A DNA stretch of 64,000 nt from Meconema thalassinum (GCA_946902985.2 OX336397.1:190592813-190656812); one strand, 5' to 3'. Counted from the stretch's first letter, positions 44,809 to 57,552 are shown. The notes: generated by a model from the letters alone, not told the origin. A program made the numbers and translations.

Positions 44809-47176
44809 TGCTTAAATATAGGAGTGGAAGACTGAACAAGGTATTCAAAGAGCATCAAATGCCGGTCAAGGTCAGATGATTCGGGGATGAAGACCCAATA
44901 GGAGCGAGGCTCCGTAATACATATGGTATCGAGCAAGATGCAGACGGCAACCCGCACAACTATGACGCGAGGCAATGGATGTTCCATGACAGGCTGACCA
45001 GTAAAAAAGGAAATTACTCATGTTTTAATAACAAACGTTTTTAAAGGAAGTCTGTGCAGTTGAACGATGGGAAATTCCATAATGAGAATTATTGGGAGAA
45101 CATTTTCTATTTGGAATTGGATAACGAGACAGTCAATCAAATGTTTGGAAGAACACCCTTTCTGTGGAGAAAGTCGCCATTTTCGGACTTGAAAAGGAGA
45201 GGAAGAAATAGAAGCGAGTCGAAGTCTCTGTGACGCTTGTGGTGGACTGATATGTGATTCTCAAGTGCTTCTTCCGTGCATGCTGAATGCACAGCAGTCC
45301 GGTTACTGACAGCCGGCAGTTTGTATTGGTAAAGCGAAGACGAATGTAGTGATGTCGGGATTGAACTTTATATTCGTGCGGGAGTGTTTCTGAGCACAAG
45401 CAAATTCGTGGACATGCGAGCGAAGTGTTGTATCCCTCGGAAAGGAAGTATTTTAACGAGCATTAAAGGATATTATGCCAGTAAATATTGTGGATAAATA
45501 TGAACTGTGACCAAGGAATTTACACTAGAAATTGTTCCTTTTCGATAAGTGAAAGTGTCAGCTGTTGGTCGTATATTTTATCGTGCACATGGCGCACGAA
45601 GTAACAGTCGCTGGACTATGGAAATGTAATGACATGAATGAATAACCAAACTAGTGAAGAAATATCATCAAATTAGCCACGATGCTTATATTCAATGGTG
45701 TTACAATGAACATTAACAAACTGGAAGTGGGAGGGATGCTGCGGAACTATGTTGGAATTGATATAATGGATTTCTAAATTCACTGAGGGGATGTGACATG
45801 CAAGTTGCAGAAGCCATTTGTCGTAACGTAACTGGACATGGGAAGGAGGATGAAAGTCGTGGCCATGTTTAAAATGCAGCAGATTTGACGCAATTGCATA
45901 CTACAAGTTACTACGATCGATTTCGGCGATTTGATTACAACAAACAGTTGCCTGCAGTCCCAATCTGAGAAGATGAAGGAAGGTTGGAGAGTGGAATCGA
46001 ACCCGGGAATGCAGACGAAAGGAGGTGATGGTGTTCAGGAAGGTGGTTCAATGGGAACATTTTCCTGTTCTACACGCGAAGTCTGGGGAGTTTTCTGGTG
46101 CGAGTACGTCGATCTGGGAATATGCAGGAATGGTGCGATCCTAACATTATTCCTGTCTTCCTCAGGAAGGAATCTGGATCTCAGTTTGACGGCAGCCGTG
46201 CAGCTAAAGGTAGAAGCAATCCATTTACGTAGTATTTGAAGGTAATCCTGCTTTGAAAATATCTGATGTAACATTTTCATTATCTGGCTGTAGAATTTAG
46301 ATATTTTTACCTGGGAGTCAGATAATTATTTTCGTCATATTTTGATATTACTTAAAATGGATACTTAAATATTTATTTGTGGAAATTCAGTTTGGATTAT
46401 AATTTTGAATTTAGCTACGTAATATTTTTCATATTTTTGGAATTTGAAATTTTTATGGAAAATTGGAATATTTGGAATATTGGTGACATCTGGAATATTT
46501 GGAATTTCCGAAATATTTGGAACTTAAATTAATTTTATTGAATTTTCATCGGCTTTTTGGGTGACGATCGTTTGTGAGCGGTTAGCTGTTCTGAATTTCG
46601 AGATCTGACGCGACTTCAGGCTGATGTCAGATTTTTGGAAAATATGTTCAGGTGGAACATTTTGTAAAATTTAGTGTTAAGAAATATTTTTTATAAATCT
46701 CAGTGGAGATATTTATTAGGATGTTGATAATCTTTTCATGGTAATTAAACATTTGTGAACGAGTTGGAATATAATATTCGGCAAAATTTGAATATGGAGA
46801 ATGAAGTCGAAATGCACTAATGGCATTATAGGTCCATTAATGTTAGAGCTAATACTGTTAATGACCTTTACAATTGCAATATGCTGTATTATTTGGAGAT
46901 CATCGTGTAGTGAACAGTGAAGCGAAATTATAGTTGAGCATAATTATATTGTCTGAACGTGAACAGTGGATCTTTGTCAAATTTTAACGTGTTTTGAAGC
47001 TGGTTTGTAAGTTGAATCATGAGCAGGTTAATGGTAGGCTGTATTATGATAGTCCAGCTTGGTTTTTGCATTCGTTGCTGTTGAGGGGCGTGGCAATGTG
47101 CATGTTTGACATTGTTCCACGAGTTCTGTAAAATTTGGAGGTTGATATTGAGCTATTTATGTCGTCGATGTGATTC
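44809..47176. other. No recognised gene (2.4 kb)
   Basis: Only short frames without family signal. The stretch 46,440-46,530 is a loose local repeat of TTGGAATATTTGGAA. No inverted or direct repeats framing an element were found. Confidence 0.5.
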
Positions 47177-47187
47177 TTATATTGTTG

Positions 47188-47506
47188 TTTTTTTTCTCTC
47201 GTGTGGTCTCCTGAGAGGCCGAGTGCAGGTCTTTCTATTCGACGCCCGTGGGCGACCTGCGCGTCGGGATGAGAGATGGAATGGATGAGGATGAATGAAA
47301 CAGGGCAAGGATGTGGAAGGAATCGGCCGTGGCCTATCAGAAGGTACCGTCCCAGCATATGCCTGGTGTTGAAAATGGGAAACCACGGAAAACCATTTCA
47401 AGGACGGCCGACGGTGGGGCTCGAACCCACGCGTCTACCGAGTCAGCAGAGAGCTTGGCCCCATGACCTAATGCTGCGCTTTAGCCAGCTGAGCCAATGC
47501 TGTCGG
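47188..47506 (-). mobile_element. tRNA-derived SINE with 11-bp target duplication
   Basis: On the minus strand the head reads TGGCTCAGCTGGCTAAAGC (A box region) and GGTTCGAGCCCC (B box), followed by a body containing CCGTGGTTTCCCATTTTCA and a terminal A tract (T run at 47,188-47,195). TTATATTGTTG flanks it at 47,177-47,187 and 47,507-47,517. No homologous empty site is present in this window. Confidence 0.92.
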
Positions 47507-47517
47507 TTATATTGTTG

Positions 47518-48729
47518 GTGATATACCTGTATTTTGGAAGAATCGTTCTTCTATTTTGGAGTGATAGTTCAGGGTGGCTATCGCGTTAAGCTGTTCTCTT
47601 CGGAGATATGATGTTGTTCAGATCCTCATTTTACTGATTCACTGATCGAAGGTCGTGCTCAAAACAAAAATAAATTGATAATTGTATCAAGCAAAGAAAA
47701 ATGTATTTATGTGAGAATTTCTATTTGAAAAGGAAAACAGTAAATTATGGTGCGGACATAAATATGATCTAGGCTTTATTGCACGGATTATTAAAGCCGA
47801 TTTACAACTCTAATAATGATTTTGACAAAAAATTGGTGGTTTGATTCAAGGTTTGATTCAAAACTTGGTTTAAAGCTTGATTCCAAGGATTTATAACTGG
47901 AAAATAAATGGCGACGATGAATGTAAACAGACAGTTAATATTTTTGCAAATTATTATTAATTTCGGTAATGTTTTTTTTTATATTTTAAAATAGGGTTGG
48001 AAGGATTTAAGGAGTCTTGAAGAGAGTTCGAAGATGTTTTGTAATAGCGAAAGGCCAACGCTAATTTTATTTTATTTTGAGCTAGGTAACGTTTAAATAT
48101 TTTTCTTTTACTCCTTAAATTAGTGAATAGGTCGATTGAAGTCTAATTTTCAGATTCAAGTTCATAATTATTGCTCTAATTGGCAATCTAGTTTGACTTT
48201 GATTTTTACTAAGCGACTACAAGCAGTCGTTAGGTGTCATTTATTTTGTAGTTGTCCTTCTTGAGTAAATACATTTATACAGGCACGTATTTGCGTGTTG
48301 CTGGTGTTTTATCTAAGCTTGGTTTTTCTTATTTGCATTTATTTAGGGTTGTATTGTGCTACAGTGGAGATAGGACTTAGGGCCCACAATTTACCCAATT
48401 CACTAGTGTTAGAAGGGTTTCTCACTCTCCAATTTTTCGTGATGTCCTAATCGAACCTGTAGTTTCTCCTGTAGCACAATGAAGGATAACTATACCCTTC
48501 CTGATGTTTTTGTCAGTAGTTCTTCGTGGGTTTTAGCCGGGTACCACATGTTGCTACGATTCTGGTTTATCTTTTTATTCTTCGGATTTTGGCAATCTTC
48601 ATCAGTTTGGGTACATTACTCATGCGAGAGCCGAATGTTATCACTCTTTCAGGACATTAATGACTCGCTAGACAGGGGCTAGCGGCAATAAATATTGATA
48701 AAAGAGTAATTTTATGAATTCAAGAGTTC
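47518..48729. other. Unrecognised AT-rich spacer
   Basis: Between the SINE and a LINE relic. No supported gene, RNA or framed repeat; one 67-codon frame at 48,479 has no family signal. Confidence 0.45.
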
Positions 48730-49545
48730 TTGACTGGTCGGTCGCAAAAGGTAATGTATAATATTCTCGGAGGACATTTTGATAACGTCAGGTGTCCCTC
48801 AGGGTAGTGTGATTGGGCCCCTGTTATTTCTGGCACTTATTAACGACCTACCGAAAGGAATTCGAAGTGACTGCTGATTGTTTGCGGATTATTGTTTAAT
48901 ATACCTAAACATTCATAGATCACAAGACAACGCTCAGTTACAAACTGATCTCAATCAGGTTCATAAATGGGCGTTTGACAATAAAAAGAAGATGCAAACG
49001 AGTAAATGTGGTTTCAAGAGAATAGGGAGAGGGCGAAGGCATGATTTTCAATATAATATCGGCTCGAAAATACTTGTAGAAGAAGACTGGTGCAAATACT
49101 TGGGCATCCTTGTAAGGAATGATATGAAATGGAGTACCCATGAGGGTTGTGTCGTGTCCAAAGCGTACAAATCACTTCATTTTGTAATGCAGGTATTAAA
49201 AGGCAGTAGCTCTACCGCAAATTAATTAGGATGTTTGGCCCTGGTGAGGACAATCTTGTAATACGGCTTAGCGTTTTGGGACCCATATCAGGTAGGGCTT
49301 ATCAATGAGCTGGAGATGGTACAAAGAAAGGCTGCTAGGTTTATGCTCAACGATCTTAATCTGGGAAGTAGGGTAACTCGAATGATAGAAAATGTAAAGT
49401 GGGAGTCTCTGGAAGATAGAAGGATGGAATCTAGACTATACGGAATGTTTAACACTTACACTAATCAGCCAGTATGGAGAGAACTAAGCAAACGTCTGGA
49501 AAATCCCACCTACCTCAGTAGGACAGATCATCCACATTAAGTTAA
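48730..49545 (+). pseudogene. CR1/Jockey-type reverse transcriptase relic
   Basis: Pieces in order: [20 protein letters not shown], an in-frame stop, FADYCLIY (catalytic FADD with the second Asp changed to Tyr), LQTDLNQVHKWAF, KYLGILV, then after a frameshift near 49,224 the thumb region EMVQRKAARFML and WESLEDRRMESRLYGMF. A 5' truncation is implied by the missing endonuclease and early palm. The terminus after YLSRTDHPH at about 49,540 is close to the usual end of such ORF2 proteins. Inactive. Confidence 0.85.
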
Positions 49546-49874
49546 GGGCTGACCACAGCGCACAATTTATGGGGACATTATTACATTTATCGTAGTATTG
49601 ATAATTGGAACGCATAACCTGCTTCAGTCTTAGAGCCTTTCCCCTAACATATTGATGTGTTGAAGAGAAGATTGGTTTTTTTTTTGTAAATACTACGATG
49701 TAATTACTCTAGTTCCTAAGTTGCGAATTGTGTATAGTGTTTAATGTTATTGTTAGTAATTTCCTGTATTTGTACATTTTGCTATCGGCGAATCACCCAC
49801 ATTTGCAAATATTATATAATAATAATATAATAATGAAGTACGGAGCTTGCTCGAGCATATTTTCGGGTACAGTA

Positions 49875-51830
49875 CAATCGTGAGGACCGACTGAATCGCA
49901 ATTTAATTTCGCTATGTTAGATGATCAGCGGAAACGGAATAATACCTTCGCGATCAAGAAATCGAACTAGTGAATAGTTAACGTAGTGCAAATTCAGAAG
50001 TTGTATTACTCTGCAACATTTCCTTTAAATACGAGGAAATGGGCTCGTTTCTACTCTTCAATGATGTGGTGTTTGTGCAGTCAATATATATTATACAGAC
50101 AAAACTGTTTAATAAGTCGGAAATTTTGTATGCACAGTTCTTTCGGATGAACGTGTTAATCCTTCTACAGCATGATAAAAGCGAATGTACATAGAGAAAG
50201 ATTAATCTCCAACTACAGCTGTTACTTTCTAACAGTCAAAATAGTCTTCCATCGTCTCGATTAACAGGATAAGTAAAAATCGGGTGCTACTTTGTATTCT
50301 TAAGTACGAGCATTCACCTTCTATTTTTCTCACTTATTGCAGTGGAATGTTTTCATTCATGCACATGCATTTCCTGTAACGAGATGCAATTACGGATTAC
50401 GTCTGATCGAGGACATGACAATTAATTCATTAAGACGGGCAACAGAACACCAAGTAACTAGCGATGTGCTTGTTCGTTGAAGTGACACAAATTTATTCGA
50501 TTTTAATCCACTATATATTAGCCTAGTTAACATTTTGTAAACATATGGGCTATCGTACTTCACTATTGAAAACCTTACGGATGAATGGATTGCACTATTT
50601 AGGGCAGCACCGATTGTGTAGATGATTGATTTACCCGGACTTTAAAGAAAGAAGGTCATAGTACAGATAGTATGGCCTGTTATAATGTACAGAATGTGGT
50701 AACCCCTTAAGAACCACACTACACAGCGCACACTTATCAAACTCTCGGCATTCCTCCCCTCTAGCGTCCGACATTTTAACTGGCACAATTTATTCTGAAC
50801 GTTCACTTTTCTCTCTACAATGAAATAATGCCCCCCCACTGAATTAAAATTTAAAAAAGGTCGTCCCTTTCTTGTAATACAAATAGTTCACACTAATTAC
50901 AGCAAAACACAATACTCGGTGGCGCTACAGCCCGTGAAGGGCCTAGGCCTACCAAGCAAGCGCTGCCCAGCTATTTGGCTTGTAGATTATGGGTGACGCT
51001 TGGTCAGCGCGTTGGGTCCCCTCAGCCGTTAATCTTGGTTTCTATCTCACTGCCAGACAGCTACTCATTGTCGCCATACGGCTGAGTGCACCCCATTCCA
51101 GCACTCACGCCAGTTTCTAAAATATCTGACGGAGCCGGGAATCGAACGCGGGGTCTTCAGGTGCGAGGCAAGCGCAATACTCCAACACCAAGGACCCGGC
51201 CACTATGTACACAGTACTTCCAAAATAATTTCTGGTGCAAAAAAAATATGGAAATACCAGTTTCGGGCCTCTATTGACAAATGTTGTGTATAAATGCGAG
51301 TTAAAGTTTGGGTCACGTTACGTCTTTAATAATTCTTAGAGAAATAACGTAAGCCCTACAATTAAACTTTGTCAGTCATGCTTTTTATCCTTGTGCCGTG
51401 GAGTGAAGTGATAGCTTAGTACTTGTGATTTTGATTCTAAGTGGATGCCAAAGGTTGATGGCTTGACCCGGAATACATATCTTGTGGGGACGTCACCCGC
51501 TGGTGTTGTTCACATCCCGATGCTTGGGTTTTAACGTAAACTTACCTTTCATTTATAGGGTTATGTTTTGAAACATATCCCCCGCAGTGGTAATGTATAC
51601 TTACGTTAATTAACGACTTAATAAATGAGCAAAATGGTAAACAGTTCAGTTAGCCACAGGAGACTCAGAGAGATGGCCGCAGCACATTCCACCCTCATCT
51701 CCTTTATAAAATACACCACTAGTCACTTGACATTAATAAATGTAACAAAGAGTCATTTTGTAAACTGAAATTAAGTTGTAATATTATGTTAATTATTTGA
51801 GGCAACAGTGGTTGATTAATGTGTATATTA
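49875..51830 (+). repeat. Dispersed duplication, copy 2 (partner 22,910-24,530)
   Basis: Same order of homologous blocks as copy 1, with a SINE (50,915-51,205) present only here and the LINE tail of copy 1 absent. Both copies lie downstream of a reverse transcriptase relic, but those relics are of different type and strand, so the duplicated unit itself appears to be the mobile or duplicated segment. Confidence 0.8.
50915..51205 (-). mobile_element. tRNA-derived SINE inserted in duplication copy 2
   Basis: On the minus strand it starts GGCCGGGTCCTTGGTG, has the B box GCGTTCGATTCCCGG and ends near GTAGCGCCACCGAG. It interrupts the homology between copy 2 and copy 1 (blocks ending near 50,900 and resuming at CTATGTA, 51,205). 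Flanking AGTACTGTGT and AGTATTGTGT may be an imperfect target duplication. Confidence 0.85.
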
Positions 51831-51912
51831 ATACCAACGAAGTAAAAGGGCAAGATGATTCGCGACATTAGATTTAATATTTTAATAGCCACATACATTA
51901 CGGTATGTTAAG

Positions 51913-52434
51913 CGGCTTCGGTGGCGTAGTTGGTAGCATGCTGAGCTTCTATGCCCAAGATAGCGGGTTCAAACCCGGCCGAAGCCGTCGGATTTTTTAA
52001 GAGCGTTAAAAATCCCTCAGTATGCCTTCCTTCGGAGGGGAAGTAAAGCCGGCGGTCCCATGTCATAGATTTATGGCATGTTAAAGATCCTTCCACTAAT
52101 TGCACCTGTGTGAAGCTAAATTGGATAGGTTAAGAATGTAAACAACGCTCTTAGGTTTCTACGTTCGTTGCCAAGCGCTGACTGCGGTGGCGTCTAGTAG
52201 CTAAGTTCTGAATTAGACCTAGTAGTCGTTGACGGTGGCGCTTGGCGGCAAAAGTAGGAACTATTTGAAAAATTATAAGTTGCAGTACTTAAAATTAAAA
52301 AACAGATACACACACTAATACAGTCATCACAATTAACACCGGTTATCAGACAGATTCTACACACACCCAAAGTACACGGGGCTACATGACCGCGTTGTCG
52401 CAGCCCCTAAACTTAAGAACCAACCAACCAACCA
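51913..52434 (+). mobile_element. tRNA-derived SINE, 522 bp, with 13-bp target duplication
   Basis: The head GGCTTCGGTGGCGTAGTTGG...GGTTCAAACCCGGCCGAAGCC folds as a near-cloverleaf with an acceptor-like pairing GGCTTCGG/CCGAAGCC, but the anticodon stem is poor, so it is a SINE head rather than a tRNA gene. The 3' part ends in a GGGGCT...AGCCCC stem and an ACCAACC tail. ACGGTATGTTAAG flanks it at 51,900-51,912 and 52,435-52,447. A second copy of the family is at 54,365-54,690. Confidence 0.93.
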
Positions 52435-52894
52435 ACGGTATGTTAAGTTTGGTTTATATATTATTATTTTAAAGTGAGTGTTTTACCTTAAGCTACAAAA
52501 TGAAACTCACTCAAAACTTTGTGGAAATAATGAGTCTTTCTATCCAATTAATTTTGAGTTTTACCTAAATAATAATAAATCAATAACGCCTATCTAATAA
52601 ATAGTGTGGAAAAGCGCGAGATACATTTTGAAACTGAAAGTTTAGCTCTCGCAATAAAAATTTAAAAAAGCCAAAACATCCGCATTAAGATGGTAAATAT
52701 AAGATCAACGGTGAAGATCAGCCCAAAGAAATAACTAAAAATTTGAAAAGATAAAAATAGTCACGAATTGAAAGTTTAAGATATTAAACCTTGCTTCTAA
52801 TAGAATAATGTGTGTGTAATACGTAATTATAATTGTTGAACGCGATCTATGAGAGGCTCGGCTATAATAATAATATCGTTATTGCTTTGGCTCC
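52435..52894. other. Short AT-rich spacer
   Basis: Lies between two retroposons with good target duplications and is therefore probably older host sequence. No gene seen. Confidence 0.5.
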
Positions 52895-52906
52895 TTAAGC
52901 TGTATG

Positions 52907-53624
52907 ATTATGATGATGATGATAATTGTTGTTTAAAGGGGCCTAACATCTAGGTTATCGGCCCCTAATTGTGTGGGTGATCGTGAAGATGATAATGGAA
53001 TGGAAACTATAACAAACTACTAACTTATATACTAGAAGAAAAATGGAAAACAAAAGAAGAATAAGGCAAATAAAGGACAGGAGAAAAGAAATGCCCTCAA
53101 ACCTCGAAGAATGCGGATTGAGGGACTTGGAAGGAAGAAGATTCATGAAAGGCAGATCGGAAAGTGAAAGAGGAGAGGGTCCTCCCCACAGGTAATGGAT
53201 AGAAGGGGGAAAACCGGACCCAGCTCAGGAATCCCTCAGGGTCGCCAACTCCCGAACTCACCAGCCGTGAGCCCCTGAGGGTGTAGCAATATCTAGGGTG
53301 CACCAGAAGTGGTGGGGCTACATACACCCTGCCTCCTTGAAGCCTTGAGCAGAAGGCAGGAGATAAAAGGAAATGAAAAACAAGGCTGACCCCTCGCAGA
53401 AGGAGGGGATTAGAAAAGATGAGACAAGGGCCAATTAAGGTGGGAAAGGAAGAGACTCCCTAGACCTCGGATACCCTAATACCGTCGGGGTCGGAAGAGA
53501 ACAAGATTGACCAAGTGAGGTCGACAGGGAAGAAGACGGAGAGGAGCCTGGCACAAGGAAGTGGACTCAGCTGGGGCCCCGTGGTCGCCAACCCACGTCC
53601 CACTAGAAATGAGCCCCTGGGGGG
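52907..53624 (-). mobile_element. 718-bp retroposon with dimeric body and 12-bp target duplication
   Basis: TTAAGCTGTATG is repeated at 52,895-52,906 and 53,625-53,636. On the minus strand the element starts CCCCCCAGGGGCTCA, contains two related monomer starts (GGGGCTCATTTCTAGTGGGA near 53,620 and GGGGCTCACGGCTGGTGAG near 53,279, each followed by a GTTGGCGACC block), is pyrimidine-rich, and ends with a GGGGCCGAT...AGGCCCC stem, AAACAACAA and an ATC repeat. No protein frame; probably a non-autonomous partner or deletion derivative of a LINE. Confidence 0.88.
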
Positions 53625-53636
53625 TTAAGCTGTATG

Positions 53637-54364
53637 TTCACCTTTAATAAAATGTTTATGAGAGAGCGAAAATACTTCCAACGTTAGCAATATACGTATG
53701 ACATAATTTATATCTCTATAATACATAGTTAATATTTAACTTAACAACATCCAATGAACCAAGTCTCCGTATAGCCAATGTATCCTAGATAAGGGCTAAT
53801 AAAATGTTCGTTTTCTTGAACAAATTTTCCCATTTTCGAGCTTTACACATTGATATGTTTAATAGCCTACAGCGCATAAAATGCCATCGTAATGAACCAA
53901 GAAAAAAAGCAATCACCAGGTTTCTAACTTTCGTTAACGTGGTTTTGCTTTTATTGATTATGCCTCATTTTGCTCGAGTCCTCACACACAATTTAATTTT
54001 GAATCCGGTGAGAAACAAATTCCTACTTACGACACTGAGTACATTTGTAGACAAGGTAAAATACTGTGATCGCGGCAGTTGAACACACTGCGGGGGGCTT
54101 GCAGTCCGCCTATTCCAAACTTAAATATATCGGCTTCCCGCATGTCAATGGTCATTATTGTAGCTGGCGACACGCAGCCAGTGAAAGAAGGAATGAGCTG
54201 AGTGAGTAAAGCAAGTAGTGACCAACTGATTGTTTTTGGAATGCGCGATACGCAGTGTCGATATAACTTCATCATTATATAAATTGCAGCCAATGGCCAT
54301 ATGTGTTTTTTTAATTGAACGCCCGACGGCTCCCAGCAAGTCTAATTTCAAGTAGTTTCATCTT
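53637..54364. other. Spacer without recognised gene
   Basis: Short frames only (the longest about 92 codons at 53,804) with no family signal. Nothing further supported. Confidence 0.45.
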
Positions 54365-54690
54365 TAGTTAGTTATTGTTGTTTTAAGGGGCAGAACTACG
54401 AGGTCATCTGCCCCTAGTTTCAACTTTGGCTACCAGATACTACTGTCACTGACACCTGGCGGCGAACGTTGGAACTTGGTAGAACGTCTCTAACTATGCC
54501 ACTATAATCTACACATTTTACTACACGCTACCAGTTGTAGTGGTAGGTTCCATTTTATGCCATAAATCTATGACATGGGTCCGCCGGCATACCTACGGAT
54601 TTTAACACTCTTAAAAATCCGACAGACCAGGATTGAACCCGCGATCTTGGGCATAGCAGTTCAGCAGGCTATTGACGACGCCACAGAAGC
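54365..54690 (-). mobile_element. tRNA-derived SINE, second copy of the 51,913 family
   Basis: On the minus strand: GTGGCGTCGTCAATAGCCTG, CTATGCCCAAGATCGCGGG, GGTTCAATCCTGG (B box), then CGGATTTTTAAGAGTGTTAAAA and CCCATGTCATAGATTTATGG, all shared with the plus-strand copy. Its 3' end has the stem GGGGCAGATGACC...GCCCC and AAACAACAA, matching the 3' end of the 718-bp retroposon. No target duplication found. Confidence 0.85.
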
Positions 54691-56639
54691 GAGGGAGAGA
54701 GCCACAGCGACGTGAACAGCAAACTCAGCCCGTAGTTCGTTAGAATCTGCAGAGTTTGGACTCAACATGACAATAGTTTTGCAATGTTACCTGGAATATT
54801 ATTGCAGACACAGCGAGAAATGCGGTAGGGCAGGTTTAGCATTGTTTCAAGTAGCGCTCAGAACCATCTCTTCTTAACGGCACCACAATGTTCAGTGTGG
54901 CTCCATAAGCTGTTCATTTTACCTAAGAAATGAGGGTTGCTTAACTGATAAAAAAACATACAGTACTTTAAAAGTTGGTGTCTTTTTGACACTTCTCAGT
55001 CATTAATGAGCCACCTTGAACGCGATGCACCCAATTTATTTCTGTCTCGTTTGCTGATAAATATCGTTTACATTTTGGGCTAAAAGGGATAGGGATATGG
55101 GGAACTGCAGTTACCTTTGGAAAATGTGCTTAGCTTCTGGGCTTTCGATTTCTTGGTAAGCGCGTAGAGACTGGTTTTGTGAATAAAACCTATGTGGTTT
55201 CATGTTAACCGTCCCCCCCTCCCATGAAAAATGTGTTTATTCTCAGTAATGCAAGTGCAAAATCCCGCTTTGAAGGCAGCAGAGAAAATCACTACCGACG
55301 AGACGAGTAAATTAATTTCGAGATATATAAAGCTCCAAAAACATATTTCAACCGTCAACAAGACATGCAACTTGTGAGGCTAAAGAGAGCATATTAAGAA
55401 TGTAAATATGAGACACAAAATTCAAAGACCAGACCACCAACTTAATAAACCCGTCCGTTGCTGATCATTCGAATCACTACGTGGTTTGATTTTACGCAGT
55501 CATGAGTTGACGCTTATGCTAAACCTCTATGGCTCGAGCTGTGTATCTTTCACATTGTCACTCGATTCAAATTTGGAGCGCAAAGACTTAGCACACAACT
55601 TGCTGCAAGTCGATGAAGATAACAGAAACGTCGATGGGCTGGAAATTTGATTTCTTGCAGAACACGCTAATCAAACATGAGGCAAGTATCTTGGGCTTGT
55701 AAAAGCTACGGTATATAGGGCTTCTAGAAAAAACAAAAAACAATACTTATCGACAATAGGAGCGTTTTGGACTTCTACATACCGCCTAAAAACCTACCGT
55801 CTACGAAATAGAAAACTGAGAATTGTAAAGGTGATTCCGATCAGTAGAATCAAAATATGGACCACATATTATGTGCCGATGTGATGAATGTGCGGCTTTT
55901 ATGCCTGCCACATTGCAGCGCTATCAACGAAAACGAAGCATTTTATGGAGCACGTAGATTTGCAAAACGAGACACATTCACTGAAAATTTTCCATTTCAG
56001 GACCAAAACGCTTCTTCCTTTTCTTCTCAACATCTCTTAAAGAGATCAGGGTTAGTTTCTAAATGATTATCAGACGGTATGTCTATTTATCTTTACTCTC
56101 AAAATATTAACGGCTAACAATGCCCAACCACGTCCTTTTAACATTCCTTCTTCCGCTTCTAATCGCAACTTGTCATATCGTTTATAAAATATTCATCATG
56201 ATTGTTTTCGAGAAACACGGCTTCAGCTTTTCAAAGCTCGATCAGTCAATTCCTGATGCATGTCAATAAACTGACATTTAACCAGTGACATTCTTTTAGT
56301 GTGGCCTTACCTACTTGTCTATTGCTTCTCAGAGATAAACATTCAAGTCTTCGCACGTTTCACACCGGATAATGTATGAGCATAGTCAACCCGATATCCA
56401 TCACGCCCATTTTCGCCCAGAACCGTCGACAGCATCTAATTTTAGTAGGCTTGCTATTTCTATTTTTCTAAGGCGGAGCGGTGTCGCAAACTTTCCATGA
56501 CGCCGCCCGGTGAATGCCTCAGTAAATATACAGTTGCAGGCTTTACAGTGATGGAAGACCCTGCACGAATTTCCATGCTGGTTCTATTTTATATTAGCCA
56601 GAAAACAAGTAGTTCCGTGAAGAACCAAAGTCGCAACAT
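54691..56639. other. About 1.9 kb with no recognised gene
   Basis: Short frames without motif support; no framed repeats seen. Confidence 0.45.
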
Positions 56640-57552
56640 AATTTTGGCCGCCATGTTGGTTTTGTAGTTACCAGGTTTTCAAACGTCCCATAGTTCCCTT
56701 CATCACCGTACAAAATCCCAGGGTGATATCGGGAATAGTTTCGGAGATATTGAATGCTGGTGAAATATTTCGCGCAGTCACCATGTTTGATTGGTGAGAC
56801 GTAACAAAATTTGAAGGGCACGGTCGGGGTCGTCCGGTTCATTATTCATACTTTCACTTCGATCGCATGATTACGCCACAAGAAATAAAAACTTAATTTT
56901 AAAATTCCTACAGCCGCCATCTTGAGGTTATGTAAATAATTGAACTAAATTAGATACCTGTTCATTACATTGTGTATAAACATTTGATATACCCAGTTTC
57001 ATTGCGTGTGGATCATTACATCGCGAGAAAAGTCTATATAGAACTTTCAAATTCGCTTGGCCGCCATGTTCGTTTTGTAGTACCTAACTGGTTTCTGAAA
57101 GTCTCAGACGAACTTCCAGTAGTGCCCTTTATCTCCGTACTAAATTTCAGGGTGATATCAGTAATAGTTTCAGAGATAATGCCGGTGAAATATTTCGCAC
57201 AATCGCCAACTGGAGGTTATGTAAACAATTGAACAAAGTTAGATGTCGGTGCATTACAATGTGTATAAACATATACTGTACAAAGTTTAATTGCATTTGG
57301 TTGGTTAAATTGCTCGAAACGTCTATTTAAAAGTCGCAACTTTGCTTGGCCGCCATGTTGGTTTTGTAGTTACCAGTTTTTCAAGTCACATAGACGTAAT
57401 TCTACTAGTTGCCTTTATCACCGTACAAATTTCCAGGGTGATATCGGTAATCGTTTCGGAGATATTAAATGCTGGTGAAATATTTCGCGCAGCCGCCATG
57501 TTGGATTGGTGAAACGTAACAAAATTTGAAGGGTTCGGTGGGGGTCGTCTGG
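56640..57552. repeat. Three direct copies of a 290-bp unit
   Basis: The phrase CCGCCATGTT(G/C)GTTTTGTAGT starts at 56,648, 57,061 and 57,350; each is followed by CAGGGTGATATC(G/A)G(T/G)AAT, a TTTC(G/A)GAGATA block and GGTGAAATATTTCGC. The second and third units are 289 bp apart, the first is farther away because of an extra 3' piece (CGTAACAAAATTTGAAGGG) that recurs only after the third. Family unknown; CA-rich microsatellite follows at 57,620-57,660. Confidence 0.8.

Noticed and set aside
51913..51985. Possible functional tRNA gene
   Set aside because: Acceptor pairing and A/B boxes are present, but the anticodon arm has a mismatch and a short loop, and the stretch is the head of a retroposon with a 13-bp target duplication and a related copy at 54.4-54.7 kb.
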